64,000 nt of DNA from Lumbricus terrestris (GCA_949752735.1 OX457044.1:18835685-18899684); one strand, 5' to 3'; counted from the stretch's first letter, positions 11,564 to 25,019 are shown. Numbers and translations are program-made. The notes: a model not told the origin generated them from the sequence alone.

Positions 11564-12518
11564 AGTGCAGTGACAACATCTGAATTGTTATTTTCTTCAC
11601 GACTGTATAGTTAAGGGCTACGTTCTCGTTGGGCCCTTCGAACACAGATAAATGAGTAAGTACGTGGTCATCGTTGCAGCGCAATCGTAGCCTTCAACTT
11701 TTAAAGAACCACTTGACGTCGAAAGGCACAGGGCACCAGCTTATTTACAAGCGCTATGTCGTGTCAAAGAATTGTACAGAGGTCCCATGCGGATATCCAA
11801 ACACGGTTACTAGAATGATCAGAGATCCGACTATTGAACTTATATTGCATTGTATGTAGCAATTACACTATACAGGCTATACAGGCTACATGTTTCAAAT
11901 AGCGCAGAATACATAGGCAGCCAATGACAACTAAACTATAACCAAAGATATATCGATTCACAAAGCTATTCGAAGCAGTTTAGATTTTACAATAGACAAG
12001 ATGAAACGGTGTTCTAGAGGACACATTTACCTCACGAGGAGGTGACAGGAACTACGATCAGCTACATGTACATGTACTCTAAAGTTTAGTTCTTTCCACA
12101 TGTTTGCCATACGAGTGCGTGTCGCTTTAATCCAGACAAAATTGTTAAACGCCTTCGAGAGATTCTTGTTAAGGCGCTATATAAATGGTCATATACAATT
12201 ATACATACATACAAACGGCCAGAGGTTGGGAAGTTTGAAAGGTACATAGAGAAAGATCGCATTTATTTATAGGGGCGAGGAGATGTCTGAATAGTGACAA
12301 GCTGGCACAAAGATATGAAGGACACGTGGTTGCTAATCGTCATCCACCCGCAAGCCCCATCAGGTTGACTCAAACCTTCGCTTCTTATGGAGCGAGTGTA
12401 AAATGAGTGGTAGGCCAAATGGACGCCTTGCAGGTCGCTATACAGTTAAATTCAACTTTTGTTAAACTTGCTATGATCTGTTACTGCTATATCATGTTAT
12501 ACATGTAATCTAGTTACG
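11564..12518. other. GPCR 3' flank; no other gene seen
   Basis: Probable 3' UTR followed by AT-rich DNA. A LINE/SINE tail (ending 'aaggcgctatataaatgg') lies near 12140-12190. Confidence 0.5.
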
Positions 12519-12670
12519 TGGGCCCAGAGCCCTGCGCCGACTTGGTACTTCCGGCGGCGGCGCGCCGGTCATTTTTGGTCGGCGGCGGCGGCGCGCCCAC
12601 CTACAAAAGTCGGCGGCGGCGGCCCCATCAAAATATCGGCGACGGCGGCGCAGCGCGGCGTCGAGGGGCA
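12519..12670 (+). repeat. CGG-rich repeat element, copy A
   Basis: A very GC-rich block (cggcggcggc runs alternating with short AT spacers such as 'tcatttttggtcgg') beginning with gggcccagagccctgcgccg. It is related to 15358-15497 in the opposite orientation, where the same edge reads as the complement of 'gcccacgcagagccctgcg'. Confidence 0.75.
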
Positions 12671-12884
12671 AAAGAAGATACTGACCCAAGATCGGTCCAG
12701 GGTCATTTGGAAAGGCCCTCAAGGGTCCTCGAAGGACAGGAGGACGAAGGTCTTCTGAAGCTGTAGAAAGATAATGAAGTAGGAGCAAAAAATTACAGAG
12801 GCAGCGTGGTAAGAAATTTGGATTGAAATCAAATATGCATAAAATAGAAAAACTTACTGCAAAATAAAATCTCTAATGCTAGAT

Positions 12885-13213
12885 TGACTTAGGCGTAGGG
12901 GACATTTCGGCAGTGGGGGGTAAAGATTTGACTTTTGCCCAAAAAATATATTTTGACAATTTTGGGCGGACCGCGAGTTTTTACATTATCCTTCGACCAA
13001 ATTTTCTGACGATTTTTTAGTCATTCCGATTTCCCAGCCGAAATATCTGAGTTCCCAGCCGCCGAAATAACTGATGATTTTTTTGCCTGTTTTCCCGGGA
13101 AAAAATGTAAAAACGTTTGTCCGCCCATGCCTGCTTTGCCCAAAAAACACATTTGCCCCAAATTGGGGGGAGCATTTGCCCCTCTGGACCCCTGCATCCT
13201 ACGCCTATGTCTA
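12885..13213. mobile_element. Foldback element (MITE), terminus TTAGGCGTAGG
   Basis: Left edge 'cttaggcgtagggg' and right edge 'cctacgcctatgtctaag' form inverted repeats. The interior carries G-rich and C-rich arms and 'ctgacgattttttagtca', the module also found in the neighbouring hAT-like elements. I could not define a clean target duplication. Confidence 0.6.
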
Positions 13214-13570
13214 AGACTGATGAACAAACTATGAGCTAACCTTGAAAAGGTTCAATTTTTGGATGCTGACCTGGCAGCTAAAGTTCTATACCTACATGTG
13301 GGCTCAAGATGTATCATAAGATTATAGGACCTATTATTCATTAGCCGCATTGTCCATCCAAAAGATTGAAACAGCCGTGTAAATGTTCGCGACCAAAATG
13401 CATTTGTCATAAAGTGTACGGTAATAGCAATGCATGCTACAACTTGCTTTTGCTGTACGAGGTCCGTGGACTTAGGCAACGCAAATGTCCCCGGTTTTTG
13501 GTGCGAATGCTATAAATCAGATATACTGCAAACCCTGGCAAGAGCAAGGGTTTCCATACAATAGTTTTAT

Positions 13571-13631
<61 letters not shown>
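13571..13631. repeat. (TA)n microsatellite
   Basis: Near-pure TA run. Confidence 0.97.
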
Positions 13632-15357
<1,726 letters not shown>

Positions 15358-15497
15358 ATCAGCGGCGCGCCGACAAATTGTCGGCGGCGGCGTCGGCGCG
15401 CCGACCAACAAAAATCGGCGGCGGCGCTAAAGAAATGTCGGCGGCGGCGGCGACGGCGACGGCGCGGCGCGGCCGGCGCAGGGCTCTGCGTGGGCCT
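15358..15497 (-). repeat. CGG-rich repeat element, copy B
   Basis: Opposite-orientation relative of 12519-12670: runs of cggcggcgg broken by AT spacers ('caacaaaaatcgg'), ending 'cggcgcagggctctgcgtgg'. The pair forms a large, imperfect inverted repeat with a spacer of about 2.7 kb. Confidence 0.75.
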
Positions 15498-15910
15498 ACA
15501 TGACAGTTTGAATTAACGAACGAATATAACTATTAGGCCTACTTTTATACTGATTATCTACAATTCTACGACTCAGCATGCAGTTTGGTTTCGTTGAATA
15601 CACGGGAATTGCCTGCAGATGCGATCACGTTAAAGGGCTTCAGAATTAATGTCAACTTCAGATTTTGAGATCCGTATACAAGTGCAGCAAAATAATCGGA
15701 AATATCGGTCACGAAATCCTATGACAATGGTAGACTACTCCTGATGGAAAATCATGGAACCCCAGAGCTATAACTGATGTGCAAAAGTTTGTTGAAGACT
15801 GAAGAGGTGATGCACGCTTTGAATGTTAGGAATTACCGCAAGAAGTTGTTGTGCAACGTCACATTTAACTGTAGACTCTGCACCAGACACTCGGAACTCT
15901 CCGGTCTACC

Positions 15911-16253
15911 CAGTGGCGACGCCAGGATTTTAGTTTTGGGGGGTTGAATCCATTCGTTCGCCAAAATTTCTGACGACCTTTTTTTCTTTAGTCATCGGTC
16001 TCGGAATCTCAAGGAAAATTTCCATTTCAGCCGTCAAAATTTCTGACGACCTTTTATTTCTTTTTTTAAGTCATTTGGTCAAAATCTTGGAAAATGGTTC
16101 TTTTTCATCCGACAAAACTTTCCGACATATGTTTGCGCTTCAGTTTGTAGGGGGGAGGGCTAATCGTGCAAATATTTCATTTTTACATGGGGAAAAAATT
16201 GATGGATTTTTTGAGGGGCTTAGCCCCCCTATAGTTCCCTGTCGCCGCCACTG
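15911..16253. mobile_element. hAT-like MITE, terminus CAGTGGCG[A/G]CG
   Basis: A 343-bp element with termini CAGTGGCGACGCCAGG and the complement of CAGTGGCGGCGACAGG. It has a perfect 8-bp target duplication GGTCTACC (15903-15910 and 16254-16261). The interior repeats 'tttctgacgacctttt...agtcat' twice. No coding capacity. Confidence 0.88.
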
Positions 16254-16261
16254 GGTCTACC

Positions 16262-16944
16262 ATAAGCAACAGGTGTTGACTATACCAACCTATACTATGC
16301 TATGCTCTGCTATGCTATACACCTACATAATTAGCAAATCTAGGCATGCAGTGAGTCGATAAAAAGGGCTTAGAGGTGACCTAATGTGTCCATTATGAGG
16401 ATAAACCGTATAGCTGTTTGATGGAACCAAACCACTTTTGTGCATCGCGTGTTGGTCGGACATATAGCCTAGCTATAGCTGTCAGAAAAGGAGGTGCTTT
16501 TTCATAGAAATTGGCCATTAATCCCGACGCAAATGACGTTGAATTGGTTATACTCAGCTGGATATATTCGCATGCAATAACATCGATGCTGCAAGCTATA
16601 CTGCGTTGGAATAGAAGGTCTTCCTAAAAGGATTATGTTATGCTTTGCAGTTGGCATTCCTGTCCAGCGGCTCATTACTTGTCATAAACTGTCATAAACT
16701 CGGCGAGCGGCACACCGCGCAATAACACCATGTGCATGACACCATGTGCATGACACCATGCGCATGACACCATGTGCATGGCTCGAATGCATGCGTGACA
16801 AAAAATGGACAATCAAACGCGTACGATATTTATCACAATCAACGTGAAAAGCCAGTCCTTAAGTCATATGGTCTTTCGCGTGAATGGTGATAATATTATA
16901 GCCTATAAATTTGTCAAACTAATGGGTAGGTCTATAGCAACAAC
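16262..16944. repeat. Unannotated DNA with a 15-bp tandem repeat
   Basis: Mostly unassigned. At about 16726-16781 the unit 'catgtgcatgacac' is repeated about four times with single changes. Confidence 0.55.
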
Positions 16945-17325
16945 CATGGGCGCCCGCAGAAATTTTTGCAGGAGGGGCAAAACACGATGGTCAAGGTTAA
17001 CAAATTTTTTAGTAAGAGGTAAAAAATGCAAAGCAGGAAATTAAGAACATGCATGGGTATTTTTCTATAGAGGGTATGATCCAGCAAGTTTATGTAAATT
17101 TCTCTGTTTAACTTTTTTATTTCTGATATGAATTGTTTCTTTAGCGCAATGAAATTTTTTTTAAATCAAAAAGTATTAGTTAAAAGTAGGTTTTTTTATT
17201 CTCTTATGCACAGAAATTTATTATAAAATCCATATTATAAAATCCACAAGTAGTAGTGAGAAAAATAGGTTTCAATTTTCCAGGGGGTCACGTGCCCCTA
17301 TTGCCCCTATATGCGGGCGCCAATG
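16945..17325. mobile_element. hAT-like MITE, terminus CAT[T/G]GGCGCCCGC
   Basis: Termini CATGGGCGCCCGCAG and the complement of CATTGGCGCCCGCAT. The flanking octamers GCAACAAC and GCAATAAC agree at 7 of 8 positions. The interior holds G-rich and C-rich arms ('aggaggggcaaaac', 'attgcccctat'). Confidence 0.78.
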
Positions 17326-17514
17326 GCAATAACTCTTGCTGGATCATACCCTACTAACACATAGGCAGTTTAAAAACCTCCGCCTGTGTGAAGGCCTATA
17401 CATAGTGCACAGCGCACACTCACGCCTTCATTTTACCCGAGTACCTCTGGCAAGCATTGTAGAACTTTGAATACATAATAAATGGTCAGATACAATACAA
17501 TACAATACATACGC

Positions 17515-17613
17515 TTTAACTCTGCCACTGCGCGCACTTTGGTAGTGCCAATCCCAAGCCAGGATAAAGAGGAGGGTGACTCTAACGATCTTTCTTGTCA
17601 CACAGGGTCTTTA
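17515..17613 (+). mobile_element. Short SINE-like repeat, copy 1
   Basis: About 100 bp resembling 25253-25357 and 60335-60425. The shared core is 'tcccaagcc[a/t]ggataaa' followed by 'ggaggg' and 'tctttcttgtcacac'. It is interrupted on its right by the hAT-like element at 17622. Class not determined. Confidence 0.55.
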
Positions 17614-17621
17614 CACTGAAA

Positions 17622-17832
17622 CAGGGCTTTTTTAACGTGCAGTTCTAGGCCTACACAAAATGTGCAGTTCTAAATGGATTCGTGCAGTTGTAGAAGCACT
17701 TTCGTCACGTTCCGTGCAGTTAAATCTAGTAAGAATAGGTCATTTTCCTCAGATTGGTAGTAATTTACCATGGAGGATGAGAAAGGAGAGAAGAAGATGT
17801 GCAGTTCTAAAAATTCCTTAAAAACAGCCCTG
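17622..17832. mobile_element. hAT-like MITE, terminus CAGGGCT, copy 1
   Basis: A 211-bp element with termini CAGGGCTTTTTTAACG and the complement of CAGGGCTGTTTTTAAGG. Target duplication CACTGAAA is perfect at 17614-17621 and 17833-17840. The interior has the motif 'gtgcagttcta' several times. The reverse-oriented sister copy is at 54808-55014. Confidence 0.92.
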
Positions 17833-17885
17833 CACTGAAACTTCTACGTATACGATTTCTTCAGCAGAATGGCGGTAGGCCTATC

Positions 17886-18225
17886 CAAGGCCGTAGCTAG
17901 GGGGTGTTTTGGGTGCTTGAACACCCCCCGAAATGGAAAATGTAAAAAATAAAAGAATGCATTTACTAGCACAAGATGTAAAAACCATGAAATAAAACCA
18001 TGAAAACACCTCCCGAAATGAAAAAAATGTAAAAAAATTGAATGAATAGGTGACATTTTCTGAAGATTTCAGCCGGATGACTTAAAAAACAATCAGTTTT
18101 TTCGGACGGGAAATTGGTGGCATTTTTCTGAAGATTTTGGCCGGATGACTAAAAGAAGGTCATCAGTGTTTTGGGATGGGAAATTGAAGAAACACCCCCG
18201 AAATCAAATGCTGGCTACGGCCTTG
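17886..18225. mobile_element. hAT-like MITE, terminus CAAGGCCGTAGC, copy 2
   Basis: A 340-bp relative of 1991-2218 with perfect target duplication GGCCTATC (17878-17885 and 18226-18233). The interior module 'gatgactaaaagaaggtcat' and a variant of it occur in tandem, which accounts for the greater length. Confidence 0.9.
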
Positions 18226-18397
18226 GGCCTATCGCTATATTTTGTGAACACATGGTATTGAAATCCTGTGTTCAGTGGACCTTGATCACCAACAGAAGCC
18301 ATGTCAAAGGGTCTGCAAAACATGACAAGCGATGTTATACCCATGAAGCCGTGTTTTGCCTTCTTACACGAACCACACATACCCAAAGTGCCAAAAC

Positions 18398-18559
18398 CAG
18401 TGGCGTAGCCAGGAATTTTTCATGGGGGGGTTTTATGGCCGGAAACCCTGTTTTTTGCTATTTTTTCTTACTTAAACGGAAAAATAACCTTAAAAAACCT
18501 TGTTTTCGGAGCCAATGGGGGGGTTTTAACCCCCGAAACCCCCCTTGCCTACGCCACTG
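18398..18559. mobile_element. hAT-like MITE, terminus CAGTGGCGTAGCCAGG
   Basis: A 162-bp element with long matching termini (CAGTGGCGTAGCCAGGAA; complement of CAGTGGCGTAGGCAAGG) and perfect target duplication GCCAAAAC (18390-18397 and 18560-18567). Same family as 3775-4027 and 42403-42666. Confidence 0.92.
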
Positions 18560-18756
18560 GCCAAAACATCAGTTTTAACCCATTTAAATATGTAAGTTAC
18601 TGCATAATAGACCAGCCAAGCATTATTTTGCCTAAATTAGCCTATAGCGCAGTAGGCATAGGTCAATTTCGTAGACGACATACCATAGGCTACTACTCAA
18701 GAGAGCTCGATACGTTTCAAAACCCAGTGTTCACAAAATATAGCAATAGGCCTACC

Positions 18757-18942
18757 CAGGGCTTAAAGTGTGCCTGGACGATCATGAACGGCGTCCATGC
18801 ACTTATTTTAAAATGTGAACGCCGTCCTGCCACAGTGCCACTTATAGGCCAGCACTGACAGGAAAGGTAAGGGGCGTCCAGGCACTTCTTTTGGAAAGGT
18901 AAGAGGCGTCCAGGCACTTATTTTTCCACACTTCAAGCACTG
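18757..18942. mobile_element. hAT-like MITE, terminus CAGGGCTTAAAGTG
   Basis: A 186-bp element with termini CAGGGCTTAAAGTGTG and the complement of CAGTGCTTGAAGTGTG, and perfect target duplication GGCCTACC (18749-18756 and 18943-18950). The interior has repeated 'ggcgtccaggcactt'. A damaged relative is at 58945-59062. Confidence 0.9.
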
Positions 18943-18994
18943 GGCCTACCGCCCAAAACAAATCATTTACTACTTGCGCTACACAAATTACTAT

Positions 18995-19385
18995 CATGGG
19001 CGGAGACCTAGGGGGACAGAAGGGGCGCCCCCCCCCCCCCAATGGAGGTGCTGGGAGACGGCCCATGCATTTGTCCACCCCCCCCCCCCCCAAGCGTTGA
19101 GCGTCAAGACTAAAAGAAGTCATCAACTTTTTTGCGGCGAAATTAGAAAATGTTGTCGAGATTTGGCCGGCTGACCAAAAAAAGGTCATCAACTTTTTTG
19201 AAAAAAAAGGTCGTCAACTTTTTTTGCGGCGAAATTATAAAATTTGTTCGGGATTTCGCCGGTCGTCAGAAATTTTGGCCGAGAAAAAGATGTAAATTTT
19301 TCTTGGACACTCAGCCATTCGTCCATCGGAAATTCTCGCGTCTTTCCGTCCCCCCCCCAAGTCTCGGCCCAGGTCTCCGCCTATG
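18995..19385. mobile_element. hAT-like MITE, terminus CATGGGCGGAG, copy 1
   Basis: A 391-bp element with termini CATGGGCGGAGACCTAGG and the complement of CATAGGCGGAGACCTGGG. Perfect target duplication ATTACTAT (18987-18994 and 19386-19393). Poly-C runs lie near both ends, with the aaaaaaggtcatcaac module in tandem inside. Confidence 0.9.
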
Positions 19386-19421
19386 ATTACTATACCTATC
19401 TATAGGCCCTGTATAATTATA

Positions 19422-20310
19422 CAGGTTAGTCCAGTATAAATGAACCAGCTTTGCCTGCATATAACTCCGCCAATTTGTGGAATTTATTCATACTTTATGC
19501 GCCATATTAAATAATGATAGCGTTTTCATCCTAATTTTGCGAACCGATAAGGGATTTAATTTCGGTTGAAATGATTAACGAGTCTTCTAGCAGAGGATGG
19601 AATAAAAATACATTGAATCATCTGCTACAAAAATTGATCAAACAGGACCATCTACTCGTAAACCATGGGAATCGATGCGCACGGCGCGCACATCCCCCAA
19701 CATTGCTCGTGTGTCCAAATAAATTTGCAGTCAAGACAATGACCCGGGTAGACCCTACAAACAAATTACCAGAGAAATTCAGCGCGAAACAGGTAGTCCA
19801 AGAATCACCGTATAACGCTTTGGAAAAGATGGCTTAAAGTTATTTGTCGACGTGAAGTTCAACAGTTCTCCAACACTGGTGCAAAGACACTGCTGCTATG
19901 GAGTGCTGCCAGCCGTTTCTTTGCGTCTGAAGCAGCGCATGGCAGTGCACGGCTGTTGATAACATTGAAAGGACATGGCTTAGTGATGAAAGATAGCCTA
20001 TTCATAGTAGAAACTCCTACAAACACTCCAAATGATCGCGTCTATGCGCGTGTTTAGCAAACAAATATGTGAATTTCCAGGAAACGGTGCCACATGCCCA
20101 CATTACGTCAACAAAGACAACAAAATATGGTAGACTAGCTATCACTGTTCCAAGCATATATAATTAAAACCTAAACAAGCACCAGTTCGACTTTTCACGG
20201 CTAATACCAGAGTGAAATATCTTAAATTTGACGCATGAAGTATAAATAAATGCCAAAAATTGGTGGAGTTATATGCATGCAAAGTTGGTTCATTTATCTT
20301 TACTACCCTG
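19422..20310 (+). pseudogene. Decayed Tc1/mariner transposon
   Basis: An 889-bp element flanked by TA (19420-19421 and 20311-20312) with long inverted repeats of about 90 bp. Left 'aaatgaaccagctttgcctg' pairs with the complement of right 'catgcaaagttggttcattt'. Between them are broken pieces of a transposase: a helix-turn-helix-like part (NTLNHLLQKLIKQDHLL), a segment readable in another frame as DPGRPYKQITREIQRETG, and a piece near 19977-20030 containing W-L-S-D-E then P-N-D-R-V-Y, as around the second catalytic Asp of mariner enzymes. Stops and frameshifts, plus a length below the usual 1.3 kb or so, show that it is dead. Confidence 0.8.
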
Positions 20311-20312
20311 TA

Positions 20313-21091
20313 CATACATATGTATTATATAAGTTGCATAAGTTATATAAGCATATAGGCCTTTAGAATATAGCCTATAGGCCTACATCATATATGCCAT
20401 GATTATGTAATATTTATATACATTACAATGAATCCAGTATATCCGCCTTCGTTCCTTCCGACTACGAAACAAATAGCCTACAGCTCGTCGTGCTATAAGT
20501 GCAATAAATATACATAAGTGATATATAAATATACCTTGTAATACACGCTGCTTACATCTCGAGTGTTGAGCTCTAAGACAAATACCCGGAATGGCAAACG
20601 CGGAAATGGCATGTCCTTAAGTAGCGGAAGTCGATTACATTGATAGATTCGAGCAATCGGCGCCATATTAGTACTCGCGTAGACTTGCACATGCTTCACT
20701 CCATTGGGGCTTTTAGACCAGACGTCGACATCGGCGATGGTCTAAAAGGTTCTTCTCGTTGTAAATAACACGTTCGTCATAATAATATTGTCATAGGAAT
20801 ATAATTATTATCTGAAATCAGTGTGTTTTGTTTTTCTCCGCAGAATTCAATCTCCATCTATAGCGAGTGTTAGAAAGTAGGCCTAATATCGTTCAAACTC
20901 CTTCTTCATTCAATGCTGCGTTGTGAAGAGCCTAAAAGATGGGGTAAAGCACAATGATTTATTTATTGGGAGCACCCATAGAACACCCTCAAGATTTACT
21001 ACTCAGAAGCGCTCCCATCCCAACCAAGGCTAAAAAGAACAGTCTTTAAGGCAGAGAAAAAATCGATGGACTGGGCACTAGGCGAAGTGCC
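20313..21091. other. No gene seen
   Basis: AT-rich DNA with taggcct motifs. A small palindrome ('ttttagacca...tggtctaaaa') lies at about 20710-20750. A SINE/LINE-tail remnant is at about 20955-21060. Confidence 0.45.
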
Positions 21092-21099
21092 ATAGGAAG

Positions 21100-21518
21100 C
21101 AGGGGCGGATCCAGGGGGGGCCAATCCGGCCATGGCCCCCATTTAAAAATTACATGGAACGTGCCCCCCCATTTGGTTTTAAACACATGTAGTGGGAGAG
21201 AAAAACAGGACATCTGGCCCCCCCTATTAGAAAATCGTACGGGACGTGGCCCCCGTTCGGAAATGGCATCTTCTTTTCCTAAAAAATGAATGGATGACTA
21301 AAAAAAAAAAAAAAAAAAGGTCATCAGTTTTTTCGGCGGATGAAATGGTATTTTTTCCCGAAAAATTGGTCGATGACTAAAAAAAAGGTCATCAGTTTTT
21401 TCGGCGGATGAAATGGTATTTTTTCCCGGAAAATTGGTCGATTGACCAAAAAAAATTTCTCCTGTCTCACAAGACCAAAAATTTTGGCCCCCCTCGAAAA
21501 TTCCTGTATCCGCCCTTG
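21100..21518. mobile_element. hAT-like MITE, terminus CAGGGGCGGATCCAGG
   Basis: A 419-bp element with termini CAGGGGCGGATCCAGGGG and the complement of CAAGGGCGGATACAGG. Perfect target duplication ATAGGAAG (21092-21099 and 21519-21526). The interior has tandem copies of 'aaaggtcatcagttttttcg'. Confidence 0.9.
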
Positions 21519-21544
21519 ATAGGAAGCCCATCCAGGCTGCAGGG

Positions 21545-21870
21545 TCAGCACCGAGAAAGCACGGCGTTGCCTTGTGGAGGTCCGCCAGGGAGGGACAAGA
21601 AGCTCAGCCTGAACAGATGAACGAAGGAAACCTCGGCATTGGACATTCGAGGTAGAACAGCAAAGTTCCCGCAGGTGTATACGGGTAGGCTGAACCCTCG
21701 ATGCAACGCCATACCGAAGAAGACATCCGGTATGTCATCCGCTGATAGAAAGGCAGCCAACGAACGACATCATCCAGCATGTAATCAGAAACATGGCCGA
21801 AGTTAAGGCTGCCGCTGCCAATAAGGCGCGCCGCCGTGCGCAGAACCCGATTCAAGCATCCAATTCGGCA
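21545..21870 (-). pseudogene. LINE ORF2 3' fragment (CR1/L2-like)
   Basis: On the minus strand, conceptual translation gives R-V-L-R-T-A-A-R-L-I-G then G-H-V-S-D-Y-M-L and R-W-L-P-F-Y-Q-R-M-T-Y-R-M. This is the familiar 'ARLI...LHWLPvxQRixYKI' signature downstream of the reverse transcriptase in CR1/L2-type LINEs. The copy is short and interrupted. Confidence 0.75.
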
Positions 21871-23420
21871 TGTATGACTTCCAGGAAGCCCATCATAATA
21901 TTGGCAATCCTTGTCGAGTGTAGATGTACAGAGAGCGGAAACTGAAACTGGTTTCAGAATTAATAATGTAGCGATTGTCAGAGGTAAGGTACGGTATCTG
22001 AGGATGGTTAGACTGAAATCGGTCCTTGTCTATAATGCACAGTGAGTGGCATGCAGTGCCGCGGCCATACAGCAGGACATGCTTAGGAAAATGCCTCTGG
22101 TAAAATAAACCGTTTCCCTGACTCTTTTAGCCGAGTATAGTATAAATCGCTTCTCTGCGCTGGTTACTTGCATGGCTGCCCTGTGGTCTATGCCCCAGTT
22201 ATAAATATTCTTGCGCCAACTGTGGTGGCATGGAGTCTAAGAAATTAGCTCCATCCAAGTAGCCGACTCACAATTAAATAATTGGGACAGGTGTAACTCT
22301 CTATAGCTGATATTTTATTCAACACTGGTCTTGTCAGTGTGAAGAAGAACCTGCCGTTGAACTTCACGTACTCGCAGTATTCCATGCACTGAGGTAAGAT
22401 GCAACACAAGCAAAAGGATACTGAAGCAAAAACGTGCGTTGATACCAGAGTGATAAGTTTTAATAGGACTCAGCACGGGTATATACAGGAATTGCCACGG
22501 AGTTGAGTTCAACACCCTATATAGTCTTTCTTAGGATTCCGAAGTTAAGTCTTCGTTGCACATCCAATCTCCAGGCTGGTATACCCCAGTTATTTTTCTA
22601 GAATTCTCACATTGGGACTATAATGGGTAATACGAACACATACCATAATGGACGTTCCACAGCCGCTGCTATGAGCAACAGAAAATCTCCGCCTTATGTG
22701 CTTGTCTCCAATCCTACACATATGGATTCATACGCTTATATTTCACTGGAAAGCAGCTGAACCAATTCGCAATGTCATCCATTGAGCAAATAATTGGACT
22801 CTGAGGAAACCTTGTGCGATATGTAAATGACTTGTGGCATATGTCGTCTCGGGCTTAAGATGCTCCTCGTTCGAAATTGAAAACTGTCAAATTGTACGTT
22901 TGATATGTCAGGTCAAGATGACTACCCACTGGACAGTTTCTCAGGACCTGAATAAGGCTGAATTAATTATTAAAGGGACCTATAGGCCTATAATAAATGC
23001 GCGCCTATTCGACGATGTCGAATCCCAAAGATCAATTCTAAGATGAATCATTAGACATTGTGAGTTCCAAGAGATACAGCGTAGCCTATGCAATTATGCA
23101 TCATATAGCCTAAAGCCCTAAACGCAGGTTCCAACTCGCAGATTCACTACATTCAGAGGTGCTCCCATAGTAAAAGATCTCAGGAATAAAGACAAGTTTT
23201 GAGGCGGCGAAAAGATGTAGCAGGCCCAGCGGATAGTGTGATGGTGGGGAAATGTCGGGCAACTAGATTCCACAGTGAATGGACAGCAGTGCGGTACTGA
23301 GTAATGGCCATTCTCACGCGAGAAACGAAAAGATTAAGATCGTCAGAAATCATATACGCATATAAAAGTGTATAAGCTTATATAATAAATATAGCATACA
23401 TGATAAAGTATATAACACTC
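21871..23420. other. No gene seen
   Basis: About 1.5 kb without a recognisable exon or repeat match in the window. It may include more of the decayed LINE at its left end. Confidence 0.4.
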
Positions 23421-23426
23421 ACGCAC

Positions 23427-24640
23427 ATTCATTTTGAGAATATAAACGAGGCCCATTGCTAAGTCACTTCGATTATTCTGCAAATCTACAATTACATAGG
23501 TTGATTTGAGAATGCAAAACTAGGTCAGTTGTGACGTCACAACGGTCACATTGATGCAAATATTTAGTTCATTTTCAGAGTGTAAGCAATGTCTATTGTG
23601 ACGACACTTCGATAATGATCTATATACTATTATAGAGGTTCATGTTGAGAACGCAAAAAATGCCGCGTGTGACGTCTCTTCGATTATAATACAGTTCTAC
23701 TGCATAGATGTTCATTTTGATAATACAAAACCAGGCCTATTGTAGGCCTATCATCGCTCTGATGATAATAAAACATATCTACTATTATGGAAGTTCATTT
23801 TGAGAGTGTAACCATGCAAAGCATATTGTGACGTCACTTCGATTATGATACAGATCTACTATTATTATAGGGATTCATGTTGAGACCGCAAAACTAGTTC
23901 TATTGTGACGTCACTTCGATTAAAATACAGATCTACTATTGTTTAAGTTCATTTTGAGAATATATTAACAAGGCTTTTGTGACGTCACTTCGATTATGAT
24001 AGTAATCTACTATTACAGAAGTTCAATTTGAGAATATGAAACTTGACACATTGTGACGTCACATCTAATATACTGCAGATCTACCAGATAGATATAGATA
24101 TTCATTTTGAACATATTAAACTAGACCTATTGTGACGTCACTTCGATAATGTTACAAATCTACCACTATAGAAATTCATTTTCAGAATATATGAGCTAGA
24201 CCTATTGTGAGGTCATTTCGATTATGACACAAAACAACTATAGGCCTAATAGAAGTTCATTTTGAGAATATAAACACGGTCCATTGCGTCGTCACTTCGA
24301 TTATTTTGCAGTACCACTATTATAGAAATTCATTTTGATAATATAAAGCTAGGCCTGTTGAAACGTCACTTAGATTATGATACCGATATGCTATTGTAGA
24401 AGTTCACTTTGGGAATGTATAAATGAAGCCTATTGTGACGTCACATCGATTATGATACAGGTCTACTCCAAAGGAAGTTCTTTTTCAGAGTATCATATGA
24501 ACTTGACCTATTGTGCTTATAATACGGGTCTACAATTACGGAAGTTCATTTTGAAAACATGAGGTAGACGTATGGTGACGTCACTTCGATTATGATACAG
24601 TTCTACTACTATAGAAATTCATTTTGAGAATACAAAATTA
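23427..24640 (+). repeat. CRE-bearing satellite array, block 1
   Basis: Tandem, diverged units of about 75 bp. Consensus parts are 'attgtgacgtcacttcgatt', 'atgatacagatctactatta', 'gaagttcattttgagaatat' and a final 'aaactaggcct'. Nearly every unit has the palindromic octamer TGACGTCA or a one-base variant. Unit lengths vary by a few bases. Confidence 0.92.
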
Positions 24641-24775
24641 TTCTATTCTATTCTATTTTGTGATTTATATAGCGCCTCTCACATTACATTCTAATCAGAG
24701 GTGCTCCCAGTGCGAAGAACTACTGGGAAAAGAAAAGTCTTAAGACAACGGGCAGAAAAAGTAAAGCCTATTGTT
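24641..24775 (-). mobile_element. SINE/LINE tail inside the satellite
   Basis: Reverse-oriented tail, 'tgatttatatagcgcctctc...cagaggtgctccca', following a ttctattctatt run. It interrupts the array. Confidence 0.65.
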
Positions 24776-25015
24776 GAAGTTCATTTTGAGAATATATTAA
24801 CTAGGATTTTGTGACGTCACTAGGCCTATTGTGACGCTACTTTGATTGTGATACAGATGCTATATTACTATTATAGAAGTTCTTTTCTGAATAAAAACTA
24901 GGCCTATTGTGACGTCACTTCGATATTGATACTCAATACACATCTACTATTGTAGAAGTTCATGTTAGGAATACAAAACTGGGCCATACCAATTGTGACG
25001 TCATATTGATGTTTT
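24776..25015 (+). repeat. CRE-bearing satellite array, block 2
   Basis: About four more units. The first includes a partial unit, with 'gtgacgtcactaggcc' and 'gtgacgctactttg' only a few bases apart. Three perfect TGACGTCA octamers. Confidence 0.88.
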
Positions 25016-25019
25016 TATG

